Shown: one piece after another, positions 45,643 through 54,007 of the stretch | Numbering within the stretch: position 1 is the stretch's first letter | Layout: each line of letters opens with the position of its first letter | DNA from: Mycobacteroides chelonae | GTDB lineage: Bacteria > Actinomycetota > Actinomycetes > Mycobacteriales > Mycobacteriaceae | DNA: 64,000 nt | Direction: 5' to 3' | Assembly: GCA_014204435.1 (NCBI GenBank) | Contig: JACHLF010000001.1 | Span: forward strand, 1 to 64,000 | Notes under the pieces: model-generated | Databases searched by the model: none | Seen by the model: only the letters and a program-made list of their open reading frames with translations | What the model was told of the DNA's origin: nothing | Position numbers and translations under genes: made by a program

Positions 45643-46758
45643 ATGCATACCGACCTTTGTGAGCGGTTCGGAATCCGTTACCCGATATTCGGTTTCACCC
45701 CTTCGGAGAAGGTCGCCGCCGCGATCAGCCGCGCGGGCGGCATGGGGGTGCTCGGGTGCGTCCGTTTCAACGATCCCGACGAACTCGACGCCGTCCTGAA
45801 CTGGATGGACGAGAACACCGACGGCAAGCCGTACGGTGTCGACATCGTGATGCCGGCCAAGGTGCCCACCGAGGGCACCGCGGTGGATATCGACAAGTTG
45901 ATCCCGCAGGGGCATAAGGACTTCGTCGAGAAGACTCTTGCCGACCTGGGCGTGCCCCCGCTGCCGGGGGAGCGTGAGTCGGCCGGTGTGCTGGGCTGGC
46001 TGCATTCGGTGGCGCGCTCCCATGTGGAGGTCGCGCTCAAGCACCCGATCAAATTGGTTGCCAACGCGCTGGGTTCGCCGCCCAAGGATGTGATCGATCA
46101 GGCCCACGAGCACGGCGTGCCGGTGGCCGCGCTGGCGGGCAAGGCCGAACACGCCAAGCGCCATGTCGAGAACGGCGTCGATATCGTTGTGGCGCAGGGC
46201 TATGAGGCCGGCGGGCATACCGGTGATGTGGCGTCCATGGTGCTGTGGCCAGAGATCGTCGACGCACTCGACGGCAGCGCCCCGGTGCTGGCCGCGGGCG
46301 GTATCGGAAGCGGGCGGCAGGCGGCGGCGGCCCTCGCGCTGGGGGCCTCCGGTGTGTGGACCGGCTCGATCTGGCTGACCGCGGCCGAGTATGACCTCGG
46401 AACCGTCACCGCCGGTGGCGATTCCGTCGTTCAGCAGGCGCTGTTGAAGGCGACCTCCAGTGACACCGTGCGCACCCGCATCTACACCGGGAAGCCCGCG
46501 CGGCTCCTGAAGACCAAGTGGACACAGGCCTGGGACGCGGAGGGTGCACCGACTCCGTTGCCGATGCCGCTGCAGAACATTCTGGTGAGCGGGGCACACG
46601 AGCGGATGAATCGTGCGCACGACCCGGAGACGGTCTGCTTTCCCGCGGGGCAGATCGTGGGGCGGATGAACGAGATTCGGCCCACCGCCGAGATCGTGGC
46701 CGACCTGGTGGCCGGGTTCGAGAGCGCAGTCGACAGGCTCGATCAGATCCGCGGCTAA
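45643..46758 (+). CDS. Nitronate monooxygenase-family flavoprotein
   Basis: A 371-residue TIM-barrel FMN enzyme. FGIRYPIFGFTPSEKVAAAIS, GYEAGGHTGDVASMVLWPE and AAGGIGSGRQAAAALALGASGVW are the family blocks, with a probable catalytic His in GGHTGD. It resembles Rv1533 and the IpdC group. It is 3 bases from fadD19, so co-transcribed under the same KstR operator. In M. tuberculosis this neighbour is not adjacent to fadD19. Actual substrate unknown. Confidence 0.85.
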   Translation: MHTDLCERFGIRYPIFGFTPSEKVAAAISRAGGMGVLGCVRFNDPDELDAVLNWMDENTDGKPYGVDIVMPAKVPTEGTAVDIDKLIPQGHKDFVEKTLADLGVPPLPGERESAGVLGWLHSVARSHVEVALKHPIKLVANALGSPPKDVIDQAHEHGVPVAALAGKAEHAKRHVENGVDIVVAQGYEAGGHTGDVASMVLWPEIVDALDGSAPVLAAGGIGSGRQAAAALALGASGVWTGSIWLTAAEYDLGTVTAGGDSVVQQALLKATSSDTVRTRIYTGKPARLLKTKWTQAWDAEGAPTPLPMPLQNILVSGAHERMNRAHDPETVCFPAGQIVGRMNEIRPTAEIVADLVAGFESAVDRLDQIRG

Positions 46759-46823
46759 GCATCGAGTGTGCCGATCGTGCTGATTTCCGACGAGACCTCG
46801 ACCGATTCGCACACTCGGCGGGA

Positions 46824-48377
46824 TCAGATTTGGGCGTATCCACCCCCGGACCGTTCCCACAGCGGGTCGGTGGTCTCCAACGCCTCGGCGGACAGCTGCC
46901 GCTTGATCACCTTGAATGTCGCGGTGCGAGGTAGGTTCGTGCTGATCCTGACGAACGACGGCCACTGCTTGGGCCCGAGATCTTCCTGGGCGGAGAGGAA
47001 TTCGCCGAGATCTGATGCCTGGAACCCATTACGTACGACCAGCGCTGCCATGACCCGATCGCCGACGGTCGGATCCGGTATCCCGTACACGGCGACCTCG
47101 GCGATATCCGGGTGGCGCAGCAGTACCCGCTCGATCGGGGCGGTACCCAGATTTTCGCCGTCGACACGCAGCCAATCGCCCAGGCGCCCTGCGAAGTACA
47201 CGTATCCGTTCTCGTCGGCGTAGGCCAGATCGCCGCTGCGATACTTGCCGTCGAGCATGCGTTCGGCATCGGCTTCGGGGTTCTTGTAGTAACCGGTGAA
47301 CCGTCCGGGCCCCGTGACGTTTACCAGCTCGCCGGTCGCTTCCGCGGCATTCATCACCTTGCCGCGGTCATCGAAAACGGCAGGCGGACAGGGTTCTCCG
47401 GTCTTGATGTCCAAAATGCGAACGTCGGGGGTCAGTGGCCCTATCGCGCCCGGCGGAGTGCCGGGCGCCCACCCCAGCGCGATACCGCCCTCGGTGGATC
47501 CGAATCCGTCGACGACGAAGGCGCCGAAACGCTGGGCGAATCGGTCGGTGTCTCCGGGCGCCGCCTCGTTGCCGTACATGATCTTCAGTGGGTTCTGGGC
47601 GTCGTCGGGACGTTCTGGTGTTGCCAGCACGTACGACATGGGTTTACCCACGTAGTTGGCGTATGTCGCGCCGTATGTGCGCACGTCGTCAAAGAATCCG
47701 GATGCAGAGAACCTGCGCCGCAATGCAATTGAGGCACCCGAGGCGACGGCGACCGACCATCCCGCGAGCACCGCGTTGGAGTGGAACATCGGCATCGAGA
47801 GATAGCAGACATCCGCCGGGCCGAGGCCGAACCGCGAGGACAGCATGATTCCCGCGGACGCCACCTTGGCATGGGTGATCTGTACGGCCTTGGGGTCGCC
47901 GCTGGTACCCGAGGTGAAGATGAGCATGAGCAGATCATCTGGCCGCACGTCGGGGACTTCCACCGGCGTGGTGGATTCCTGGAATTCTGCGGCGAGCGAA
48001 TCGATGTCGAGGTAGTCGATCCTGTCCAGCAGGGAAGAACTCGCCGAGTCGGTCAGTATCAGCTGACAATCTGCCAGATCCACGTCTCGCTGCAGCGCCG
48101 ATCCCCGTCGGGTGGGGTTGAGCCCCACCAACACCAGGCCGCCGAGTGCCGCGGCTCCCAACAGATATGAGAACGCCGGGGTGTTCTCCAGTAGCACCGC
48201 GATGTGCGGCGGCTTGTCGGGGTCGAGTTTGCTCTTCAACACCGAAACGAGCCTGCGACTTTCGGTCACATGATCACGCCACGACGTGAACGAGCCTTCG
48301 AAATGCAGGCCCCGGTCGTCTACATCGGCCAGGTCCAGCAAGAGCTGGGTGACTGTCGTGTCTTCGGGCGTGCTCAC
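46824..48377 (-). CDS. fadD17: Acyl-CoA synthetase FadD17
   Basis: A 517-residue adenylating enzyme with IFTSGTSGDPKAVQITH (P-loop), GSTEGGIAL, YRSGDLAYADENGY, and a C-terminal Lys region (LPRTATFKVIKRQL). It corresponds to Rv3506, a KstR-regulated ligase for C24 sterol acids. It follows fadE27 by 9 bases. The 65 bases to the NMO gene, which converges on it, hold no gene. Confidence 0.93.
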   Translation of the reverse strand: MSTPEDTTVTQLLLDLADVDDRGLHFEGSFTSWRDHVTESRRLVSVLKSKLDPDKPPHIAVLLENTPAFSYLLGAAALGGLVLVGLNPTRRGSALQRDVDLADCQLILTDSASSSLLDRIDYLDIDSLAAEFQESTTPVEVPDVRPDDLLMLIFTSGTSGDPKAVQITHAKVASAGIMLSSRFGLGPADVCYLSMPMFHSNAVLAGWSVAVASGASIALRRRFSASGFFDDVRTYGATYANYVGKPMSYVLATPERPDDAQNPLKIMYGNEAAPGDTDRFAQRFGAFVVDGFGSTEGGIALGWAPGTPPGAIGPLTPDVRILDIKTGEPCPPAVFDDRGKVMNAAEATGELVNVTGPGRFTGYYKNPEADAERMLDGKYRSGDLAYADENGYVYFAGRLGDWLRVDGENLGTAPIERVLLRHPDIAEVAVYGIPDPTVGDRVMAALVVRNGFQASDLGEFLSAQEDLGPKQWPSFVRISTNLPRTATFKVIKRQLSAEALETTDPLWERSGGGYAQI

Positions 48378-48386
48378 GACCCGATA

Positions 48387-49493
48387 CTAGGCAGGCGTGT
48401 CGGCGAGCTCGCGCCCGATGCGGCGCAACTGCTCCGTCGCGCTGCCCGAGGCGAACTCATTATGCTTGGCGGCCAGGAAGTACCGGTGTACCGGGTGATC
48501 CTCGTCGATACCGACACCGCCGTGCACATGCACCGCGGTGTGCGCCACGCGGTGCCCGGCGTCGGCGGCCCAGAACTTGGCGGTCGCGACATCGACATCG
48601 GCAGGTAGTTCTTCGGAGACTCGCCACGCGGCCTGCCACAGGGTCAGGCGCAGACCCTTGACGTCGATGTAGCCGTCGGCGAGCCGCTGGGCCACTGCTT
48701 GAAAGCCGCCGATCGGCTTGCCGAATTGCTCGCGGGTGCGGGCGTAGTCGGCGGTCAATTCAAGGGCCCGCTCCAGCACGCCGAGTTGGTAGGCGCTGTG
48801 GCCCAAAGATTCCCGGAGGCGCAGCCACTGCACCACGTCCGCATCGCCGACCTTGCGCTCGGCCGGAACGGCAACCTCGGACAGGATCAGCTCAGCAGAG
48901 CTGTCCTTGCCGGTGGTGTGCAGCGTCTCTGGGGTGACGCCGGCGTCCTCGGCCGACACCAGGAAGACCGCGGTACCGGTCTCTGTCTCGGCGGGGACCA
49001 GGTACGCGTCGGCCTCGACGCCGAACGGCACCAGGAGGCGGTTGCCGGTGAGCACGTAGCCGGCCCCCGGCGAGGACACGGTGCGTGCGGCGACCGGGCC
49101 CTCGCCGGGCTCACCGTCGAGCGCGACGGTCAGGACCTTCTTGCCGGCGACAGCCGGTGCGGCCCAATCACTCTGCAATGTTTCCGAGCCGAATACGGCG
49201 AGAGCTCCAGCGGCCAGCACGACAGACTCCAGATACGGGACGGCGGCCAGCTCACGCCCCAGCTCGATGAGGATCGATGACTGTTCAAGAACGCCGAAAC
49301 CGTCACCGCCTACCGATTCGGGGGCCGCGGTGGACAGGATGTCGGCCTCGACCAGCTTGGTCCAGAGCTGCCAGTCGAACCGGCTGTCCTGCTTGTCGAG
49401 TTCCTTCTGCCGCTCCGGGGTGCTGATGGCCGACGCGATGGTGCGGGTCAGACCACCAAGGTCGGTCTGTGCCTCGGTAAGGGAGAAATCCAT
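48387..49493 (-). CDS. fadE27: Acyl-CoA dehydrogenase FadE27
   Basis: A 368-residue acyl-CoA dehydrogenase from ATG 49493. Dehydrogenase motifs occur in the C-terminal helical half (GVLERALELTADYARTREQFGKPI, then HVHGGVGIDEDHPVHRYFLAAK, divided here for description). In M. tuberculosis FadE26 and FadE27 (ChsE4-ChsE5) form an alpha2beta2 dehydrogenase for the steroid side chain in which this partner lacks the catalytic Glu. It lies 29 bases downstream of fadE26. Confidence 0.93.
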   Translation of the reverse strand: MDFSLTEAQTDLGGLTRTIASAISTPERQKELDKQDSRFDWQLWTKLVEADILSTAAPESVGGDGFGVLEQSSILIELGRELAAVPYLESVVLAAGALAVFGSETLQSDWAAPAVAGKKVLTVALDGEPGEGPVAARTVSSPGAGYVLTGNRLLVPFGVEADAYLVPAETETGTAVFLVSAEDAGVTPETLHTTGKDSSAELILSEVAVPAERKVGDADVVQWLRLRESLGHSAYQLGVLERALELTADYARTREQFGKPIGGFQAVAQRLADGYIDVKGLRLTLWQAAWRVSEELPADVDVATAKFWAADAGHRVAHTAVHVHGGVGIDEDHPVHRYFLAAKHNEFASGSATEQLRRIGRELADTPA

Positions 49494-49522
49494 GGTGTTG
49501 TGGGCCCTTCTAGGGGTAGGAG

Positions 49523-50713
49523 CTAGCGTGTCGCCGCAGGCTGGCCGAGGGCGGTCATCGCGATGATGTCGCGCTGAACCTCGTTGGTGCCGCCGCCGAA
49601 GGTGAGGATCAAGCAGGCCCGGTGCATTCGCTCGACGCGGCCGCGCAACTGGACGCCGGGGGAGTCCTGACGCAAGGTTGCCGCCGTCCCGAGAACCTCC
49701 ATGAGCAGCCGGTAGGCCTCGGTGGCCAGCTCGGTGCCGAAGACCTTGGTGGCGGAGGCGTCGGCGGGAGAGGGAGCGGCGTCGGTGGTGGAGGCCAGCT
49801 CCCAGTTGATGAGCTTGAGGTATTCGACCTTGGCATGTACGCGTGCCAGGTTCAGCTGCACCCATTCCGAATCGATGATGCGGCCGCCCGGGCCCTTGGT
49901 GTTCTGGGCCCACTCACGCACCTCGCGTAGCGCGGTGATGATCGGTGCCGAGGACACCAGGGCCACGCGCTCGTGGTTGAGCTGATTGGTGACCAGCTTC
50001 CAGCCCGCGTTCTCTTCGCCGACCCGGCTGGTGACCGGCACCCGTACGTCCTGGTAGTAGGTGGCGCTGGTGCCGGGCCCGGCCATGGTGCGGACCTTGG
50101 TGTACGAGAAGCCCTCGGCGGTGGTGGGCACGATGAGCATCGAGATGCCGCGGTGCTTCTTCACCTCGGTATTGGTGCGCACCGCCAGCCAGATGTAGTC
50201 GGCGTATTCGATGAGGCTCGTCCACATCTTCTGGCCGTTGATGACGTAGTCTGCGTCTGGTCCCGAGCCGTCGCGGACCGCCGAAGTACGCAGCGACGCG
50301 AGGTCTGTACCCGCGCCGGGCTCGGAGTAACCGATAGAGAAGTGCAGTTTGCCCGCGGCGATCTTGGGCAGGAAGAACTTCTTCTGTTCTTCGGTGCCGA
50401 AGTGCATGATGGTCGGCGCGACGCTGTTGATCGTCAGGAACGGCACCGGGGCGCCGGCGATCGCGGCCTCGTCGGTGAAGATCAGCTGATCCATCACCGA
50501 CCGGTCCTGACCACCGAATTCCTTGGGCCAGCCCAGCGCGAGCCAGCCGTCGGCGCCCATCTGCTCGACGGTCTCGCGATAGACGTTGCCGCTGCCGTAC
50601 TCACCCTGATTCGAGGCAAGGGCCTCGCGCCGCTCCGGGGTCAGCAGTTTGTCGAAGTACGCGCGTAGCTCGCGGCGCAGTTCTTCCTGCTCGGGCGTGT
50701 AGGCGATGTGCAT
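49523..50713 (-). CDS. fadE26: Acyl-CoA dehydrogenase FadE26
   Basis: Catalytic partner of FadE27, 396 residues from ATG 50713 (AAAGGAA upstream). IGYSEPGAGTDLASLRT is the flavin-binding loop, GPGTSATYYQDVRVP lies in the middle domain and LILTFGGGTNEVQRDIIA is the C-terminal signature. First gene of fadE26-fadE27-fadD17. The KstR operator is 67 bases upstream. Confidence 0.94.
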   Translation of the reverse strand: MHIAYTPEQEELRRELRAYFDKLLTPERREALASNQGEYGSGNVYRETVEQMGADGWLALGWPKEFGGQDRSVMDQLIFTDEAAIAGAPVPFLTINSVAPTIMHFGTEEQKKFFLPKIAAGKLHFSIGYSEPGAGTDLASLRTSAVRDGSGPDADYVINGQKMWTSLIEYADYIWLAVRTNTEVKKHRGISMLIVPTTAEGFSYTKVRTMAGPGTSATYYQDVRVPVTSRVGEENAGWKLVTNQLNHERVALVSSAPIITALREVREWAQNTKGPGGRIIDSEWVQLNLARVHAKVEYLKLINWELASTTDAAPSPADASATKVFGTELATEAYRLLMEVLGTAATLRQDSPGVQLRGRVERMHRACLILTFGGGTNEVQRDIIAMTALGQPAATR

Positions 50714-50767
50714 GTGTGTTCCTTTTGCTGCCCGTCGGCTGTCGTGAGCTCTCAGGTGTGACCCACG

Positions 50768-50796
50768 TTGACACAAGAGTTGTAACACGTTCTAGT
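50768..50796 (+). promoter_or_regulatory. KstR operator within a promoter between fadE26 and fdxD
   Basis: TGTAAC-AC-GTTCTA at 50781-50794. Read toward fdxD, TTGACA at 50768-50773 and TCTAGT at 50791-50796 form a -35/-10 pair with 17 bases between, and the operator covers the spacer and the -10. The fdxD start is about 140 bases downstream, so its leader would be long. The same operator can serve fadE26 on the other strand. Confidence 0.75.
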
Positions 50797-50945
50797 CTAG
50801 GGAGTCCAGACGCGGCGCCACCGCACAAACTCAGCCCAGAGATCCTGGCGTCACCGGGGTTGTGTCGGCGATCAGGTGTCGTAGTCTGGCGATACAGCCC
50901 AGCTAGACAACGGAGTCGGCTCATGGAGCCGGAAAGAGGTTTCCA

Positions 50946-51137
50946 ATGCGTGTCGGTGTCGTTCCTGACCGTTGTGAAGGCAACTTGGTGTGCCTCGGGA
51001 TCGCTCCAGAGGTGTTCGACGTCGATGACGACGACTATGTCGTCATCCTGCAGGAGGAAGTACCGGCCGATCAGGAGGATCTGGTCGAGCAGGCGATCGC
51101 GGAGTGCCCGCGCGCCGCATTGATTCGCAAAGACTAG
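50946..51137 (+). CDS. fdxD: Ferredoxin FdxD
   Basis: A 63-residue single-cluster ferredoxin. The motif is C10-EGNLV-C16 with Asn13 in the position of the second Cys, plus C54 in AECPRA, so only three Cys ligands are present. Mycobacterial P450-type ferredoxins vary at this position and hold [3Fe-4S] or an unusual cluster. An AAAGAGG ribosome site is preceded by a small hairpin, CGGCTC-ATG-GAGCCG at 50917-50931. Matches Rv3503c. Confidence 0.88.
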   Translation: MRVGVVPDRCEGNLVCLGIAPEVFDVDDDDYVVILQEEVPADQEDLVEQAIAECPRAALIRKD

Positions 51138-51231
51138 AGGCATTCATAAATCTCCGGCCCGCACGCGCTCGACGGCGCGGGAGCCGGTGCAATGGGGTGC
51201 GTCGAATGCATGGGACTGAAGGGAAATTTGT

Positions 51232-52137
51232 ATGAGCGCGATTGCTGATGCCGACCTGAGTGGGCGCGTCGCCATTGTCACCGGTGCTGCCGCCGGACTT
51301 GGCCGCGCCGAGGCGATCGGTTTGGCCCGGTCGGGAGCGACCGTCGTCGTCAACGACATCGCGCCCGCCCTGGAAGAGAGCGATGTACTGGATGAGATCT
51401 CCGCGGTCGGGTCCAAGGGGGTGACCGTTGCCGGAGATATCGGTGAGCGTGTGACCGCCGATGAGCTGATCTCCACCGCGGAATCACTCGGTGGGCTGCA
51501 CGTCGTGGTCAACAACGCGGGCATCACCCGTGACCGGATGCTCTTCAACATGTCGGACGAGGAGTTCGATGCCGTGATCCACGTGCACCTGCGCGGCCAC
51601 TTCCTGTTGACGCGTAACGCCGCCACCTACTGGCGGGGCGCATCCAAGGCCGCGGGTGCCCCCGTCTACGGACGCCTCATCAATACGTCCTCCGAAGCCG
51701 GCCTGCTCGGTCCCGAGGGGCAGGCCAACTATGGCGCCGCGAAGGCCGGCATCACCGCGCTGACGCTCTCGGCCGCGCGGGCCCTCGGTCGCTACGGAGT
51801 ACGGGCCAATGCGATCGCCCCGCGCGCCCGCACCGCGATGACGGCCGACGTGTTCGGTGACGCGCCCGAGGACTCCCTTGATCCGCTGTCCCCGGAGCAT
51901 GTCGTGACCCTGGTGCGGTATCTGGCCTCGCCCGCGGCGGAGGCAGTTAACGGTCAGCTGTTCATCGTCTACGGACCTACCGTCACCTTGTTGGCGGCGC
52001 CTACTGTGGAGGCGAAGTTCACTGCGGATTCGGACGCATGGGACCCGTCGGCACTGAATTCAGCCCTGGCCGATTTCTTTGCTGGACATGATCCGAAGCG
52101 CACATTTTCGGCGACCGCGCTGATGGCGGAAGAGTAA
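51232..52137 (+). CDS. hsd4A: Short-chain dehydrogenase, 17-beta-hydroxysteroid/3-hydroxyacyl-CoA type
   Basis: A 301-residue SDR with TGAAAGLGRAEA near 18-29 for coenzyme, NNAGITRDRM, and the catalytic set INTSSEAGLLGPEGQANYGAAKAG (Ser, Tyr, Lys). It matches Rv3502c, which is implicated in steroid side-chain beta-oxidation. It shares the strand with fdxD (94-base gap) and the mce4 operon, separated by 235 bases. Confidence 0.88.
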   Translation: MSAIADADLSGRVAIVTGAAAGLGRAEAIGLARSGATVVVNDIAPALEESDVLDEISAVGSKGVTVAGDIGERVTADELISTAESLGGLHVVVNNAGITRDRMLFNMSDEEFDAVIHVHLRGHFLLTRNAATYWRGASKAAGAPVYGRLINTSSEAGLLGPEGQANYGAAKAGITALTLSAARALGRYGVRANAIAPRARTAMTADVFGDAPEDSLDPLSPEHVVTLVRYLASPAAEAVNGQLFIVYGPTVTLLAAPTVEAKFTADSDAWDPSALNSALADFFAGHDPKRTFSATALMAEE

Positions 52138-52167
52138 CGACTAACGAGGGTGGCGGTGCGATTTTAA

Positions 52168-52181
52168 TAGAACGAGTTCTA
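52168..52181. promoter_or_regulatory. KstR operator between hsd4A and the mce4 operon
   Basis: TAGAAC-GA-GTTCTA is a perfect palindromic KstR site in the gap upstream of yrbE4A. It lies about 65 bases upstream of the -35 of the proposed mce4 promoter, so either it serves another start site or repression acts from a distance. Confidence 0.9.
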
Positions 52182-52245
52182 ATTATCGCACAAAACCCGC
52201 AGTACAAAGTGGACACGGCGTGCGGTTTGTCCATTCGTCCATGAA

Positions 52246-52275
52246 TTGACAACGAGAATTTTTTCTCGTTAGTAT
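52246..52275 (+). promoter_or_regulatory. mce4 promoter with embedded perfect palindrome
   Basis: TTGACA at 52246-52251 and TAGTAT at 52270-52275 with 18 bases between give a near-consensus promoter. Its spacer holds the inverted repeat AACGAGAA-TTTT-TTCTCGTT (52251-52270), which is distinct from the KstR motif. The predicted start, near 52282, leaves a leader of about 90 bases before yrbE4A. Confidence 0.6.
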
Positions 52276-52372
52276 GGTGCCCATCACAGTGTGGTAGGTA
52301 CACGCCAATCGTTAACCGGTTCTTGGGGGCGAGGCTCCAGAGGTGCCGGGATGCGTGAGACAGGAGTAGAGG

Positions 52373-53140
52373 TTGAAGCAGCAGCTCGCGGCGCCCGCAC
52401 GCGCCGTCGGCGGCTTCGTCTCCATGTCATTGGCCGCGTTCCGCAACATCTTCCGCCGCCCGTTCCAAGGGCAGGAGTTCTTGGACCAGACCTGGTTCAT
52501 CGCGCGGGTCTCGTTGCTGCCGACACTCCTGGTCGCCATCCCCTTCACCGTGCTGGTGGCGTTCACTCTCAACATCCTGTTGCGCGAGATCGGAGCCGCC
52601 GACTTGTCGGGTGCCGCCACGGCGTTCGGCACGGTGACCCAGCTCGGTCCGGTGGTTACCGTGCTCGTCGTCGCGGGCGCCGGCGCCACGGCGATCTGCG
52701 CCGATTTGGGAGCCCGCACCATTCGCGAGGAGATCGACGCGATGCAGGTGCTGGGCATCGATCCGATCCAGCGGCTCGTGGTGCCGCGGGTGCTGGCGTC
52801 GACATTCGTCGCGCTGCTGCTGAATGGTCTGGTGTGTGCCATCGGCATGGTCGGCGGCTACGTGTTCTCGGTGTTCCTACAGGGAGTCAATCCGGGCGCC
52901 TTCATCAACGGTCTGACCGTGCTCACCGGGCTGGGTGAGCTGATGATCTCCGAAGTCAAGGCATTCTTGTTCGGCATCTTCGCCGGCCTGGTCGGCTGTT
53001 ATCGCGGGCTCACCGTCAAGGGCGGACCTAAGGGCGTCGGCGACGCGGTCAACGAGACCGTCGTCTACGCCTTCATTTGTTTGTTCGTCATCAACGTGGT
53101 CATGACGGCCATCGGTGTGCGGGTTCTGGTGAAACACTAG
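52373..53140 (+). CDS. yrbE4A: Mce4 ABC permease subunit YrbE4A
   Basis: MlaE-type membrane permease of 255 residues. TTG at 52373 is used because the product then begins KQQLAAPARAVGG, the same as the M. tuberculosis protein; AGGAG precedes. EEIDAMQVLGIDP and the conserved five-helix core are clear. Works with YrbE4B and an MceG ATPase encoded elsewhere to import cholesterol. Confidence 0.95.
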   Translation: MKQQLAAPARAVGGFVSMSLAAFRNIFRRPFQGQEFLDQTWFIARVSLLPTLLVAIPFTVLVAFTLNILLREIGAADLSGAATAFGTVTQLGPVVTVLVVAGAGATAICADLGARTIREEIDAMQVLGIDPIQRLVVPRVLASTFVALLLNGLVCAIGMVGGYVFSVFLQGVNPGAFINGLTVLTGLGELMISEVKAFLFGIFAGLVGCYRGLTVKGGPKGVGDAVNETVVYAFICLFVINVVMTAIGVRVLVKH

Positions 53141-54000
53141 TGACCGGACCATATCTTTCGACGCACACGCTTACCTTCTATACCGTTCGGTATATGCGTG
53201 GTCTGGGACGCTCGTTCGACAAATTCGGTGAGCAGGCCCTCTTCTACGCGCAGTCGCTGAGTTATATCCCGGCGGCGTTGACCAAGTACCGCAAGGAAAC
53301 GATCCGGGTGCTCGCCGAGATCACCATGGGCACCGGCGCCCTGGTGATGATCGGCGGCACGGTCGGTGTCGCCGTCTTTCTCACCCTGGCCTCCGGTGGT
53401 GTCATCGCGGTCCAGGGCTATTCCTCGCTGGGCAATATCGGTATCGAGGCGCTCACCGGCTTCTTGTCGGCGTTCCTCAATGTGCGCATTGTCGCGCCGG
53501 TGGTGGCGGGTATCGCCATGGCCGCCACGATCGGCGCCGGAACGACGGCCCAGCTGGGCGCCATGCGTGTCGCGGAGGAGATCGACGCGTTGGAAACTAT
53601 GGCGGTACACGCTGTTTCGTATCTGGTATCCACGCGTTTAGTGGCCGGTCTCATCGCGATCATTCCGCTGTACTCGCTGTCGGTGTTGGCGGCTTTCTTC
53701 GCCTCCCGTGCCACCACCGTGATGATCAATGGACAGTCACCGGGTGTGTACGACCACTACTTCAACACCTTCTTGGTACCGACTGACCTGCTGTGGTCTT
53801 TCCTCCAGGCGATTGTCATGTCGGTGGTGGTGATGCTCGTCCATACCAGTTACGGGTTTAACGCCTCCGGCGGTCCGGTGGGTGTGGGTGTTGCCGTCGG
53901 TCAAGCTGTGCGGACGTCGCTCATCGTGGTTGTGCTCGTCACCCTGTTCATCTCACTTGCCGTGTACGGCGGGTCCGGCAACTTCAACCTCTCGGGCTAG
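53140..54000 (+). CDS. yrbE4B: Mce4 ABC permease subunit YrbE4B
   Basis: Second MlaE-type permease. GTG at 53140 overlaps the yrbE4A stop by one base and gives 286 residues; an ATG near 53194 would be shorter. GYSSLGNIGIEALTG and AMRVAEEIDALETMAVHAVSY are the family blocks. The C-terminus YGGSGNFNLSG is like that of M. tuberculosis YrbE4B. Confidence 0.95.
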   Translation: MTGPYLSTHTLTFYTVRYMRGLGRSFDKFGEQALFYAQSLSYIPAALTKYRKETIRVLAEITMGTGALVMIGGTVGVAVFLTLASGGVIAVQGYSSLGNIGIEALTGFLSAFLNVRIVAPVVAGIAMAATIGAGTTAQLGAMRVAEEIDALETMAVHAVSYLVSTRLVAGLIAIIPLYSLSVLAAFFASRATTVMINGQSPGVYDHYFNTFLVPTDLLWSFLQAIVMSVVVMLVHTSYGFNASGGPVGVGVAVGQAVRTSLIVVVLVTLFISLAVYGGSGNFNLSG

Positions 54001-54007
54001 GGATCGC

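Noticed and set aside
45010-46965. Open frame of about 650 codons on the minus strand across fadD19 and the NMO gene
   Set aside because: It lies antisense to two well-conserved enzymes and has the His/Arg/Gly-rich look of a shadow frame in GC-rich coding DNA, with no motif.
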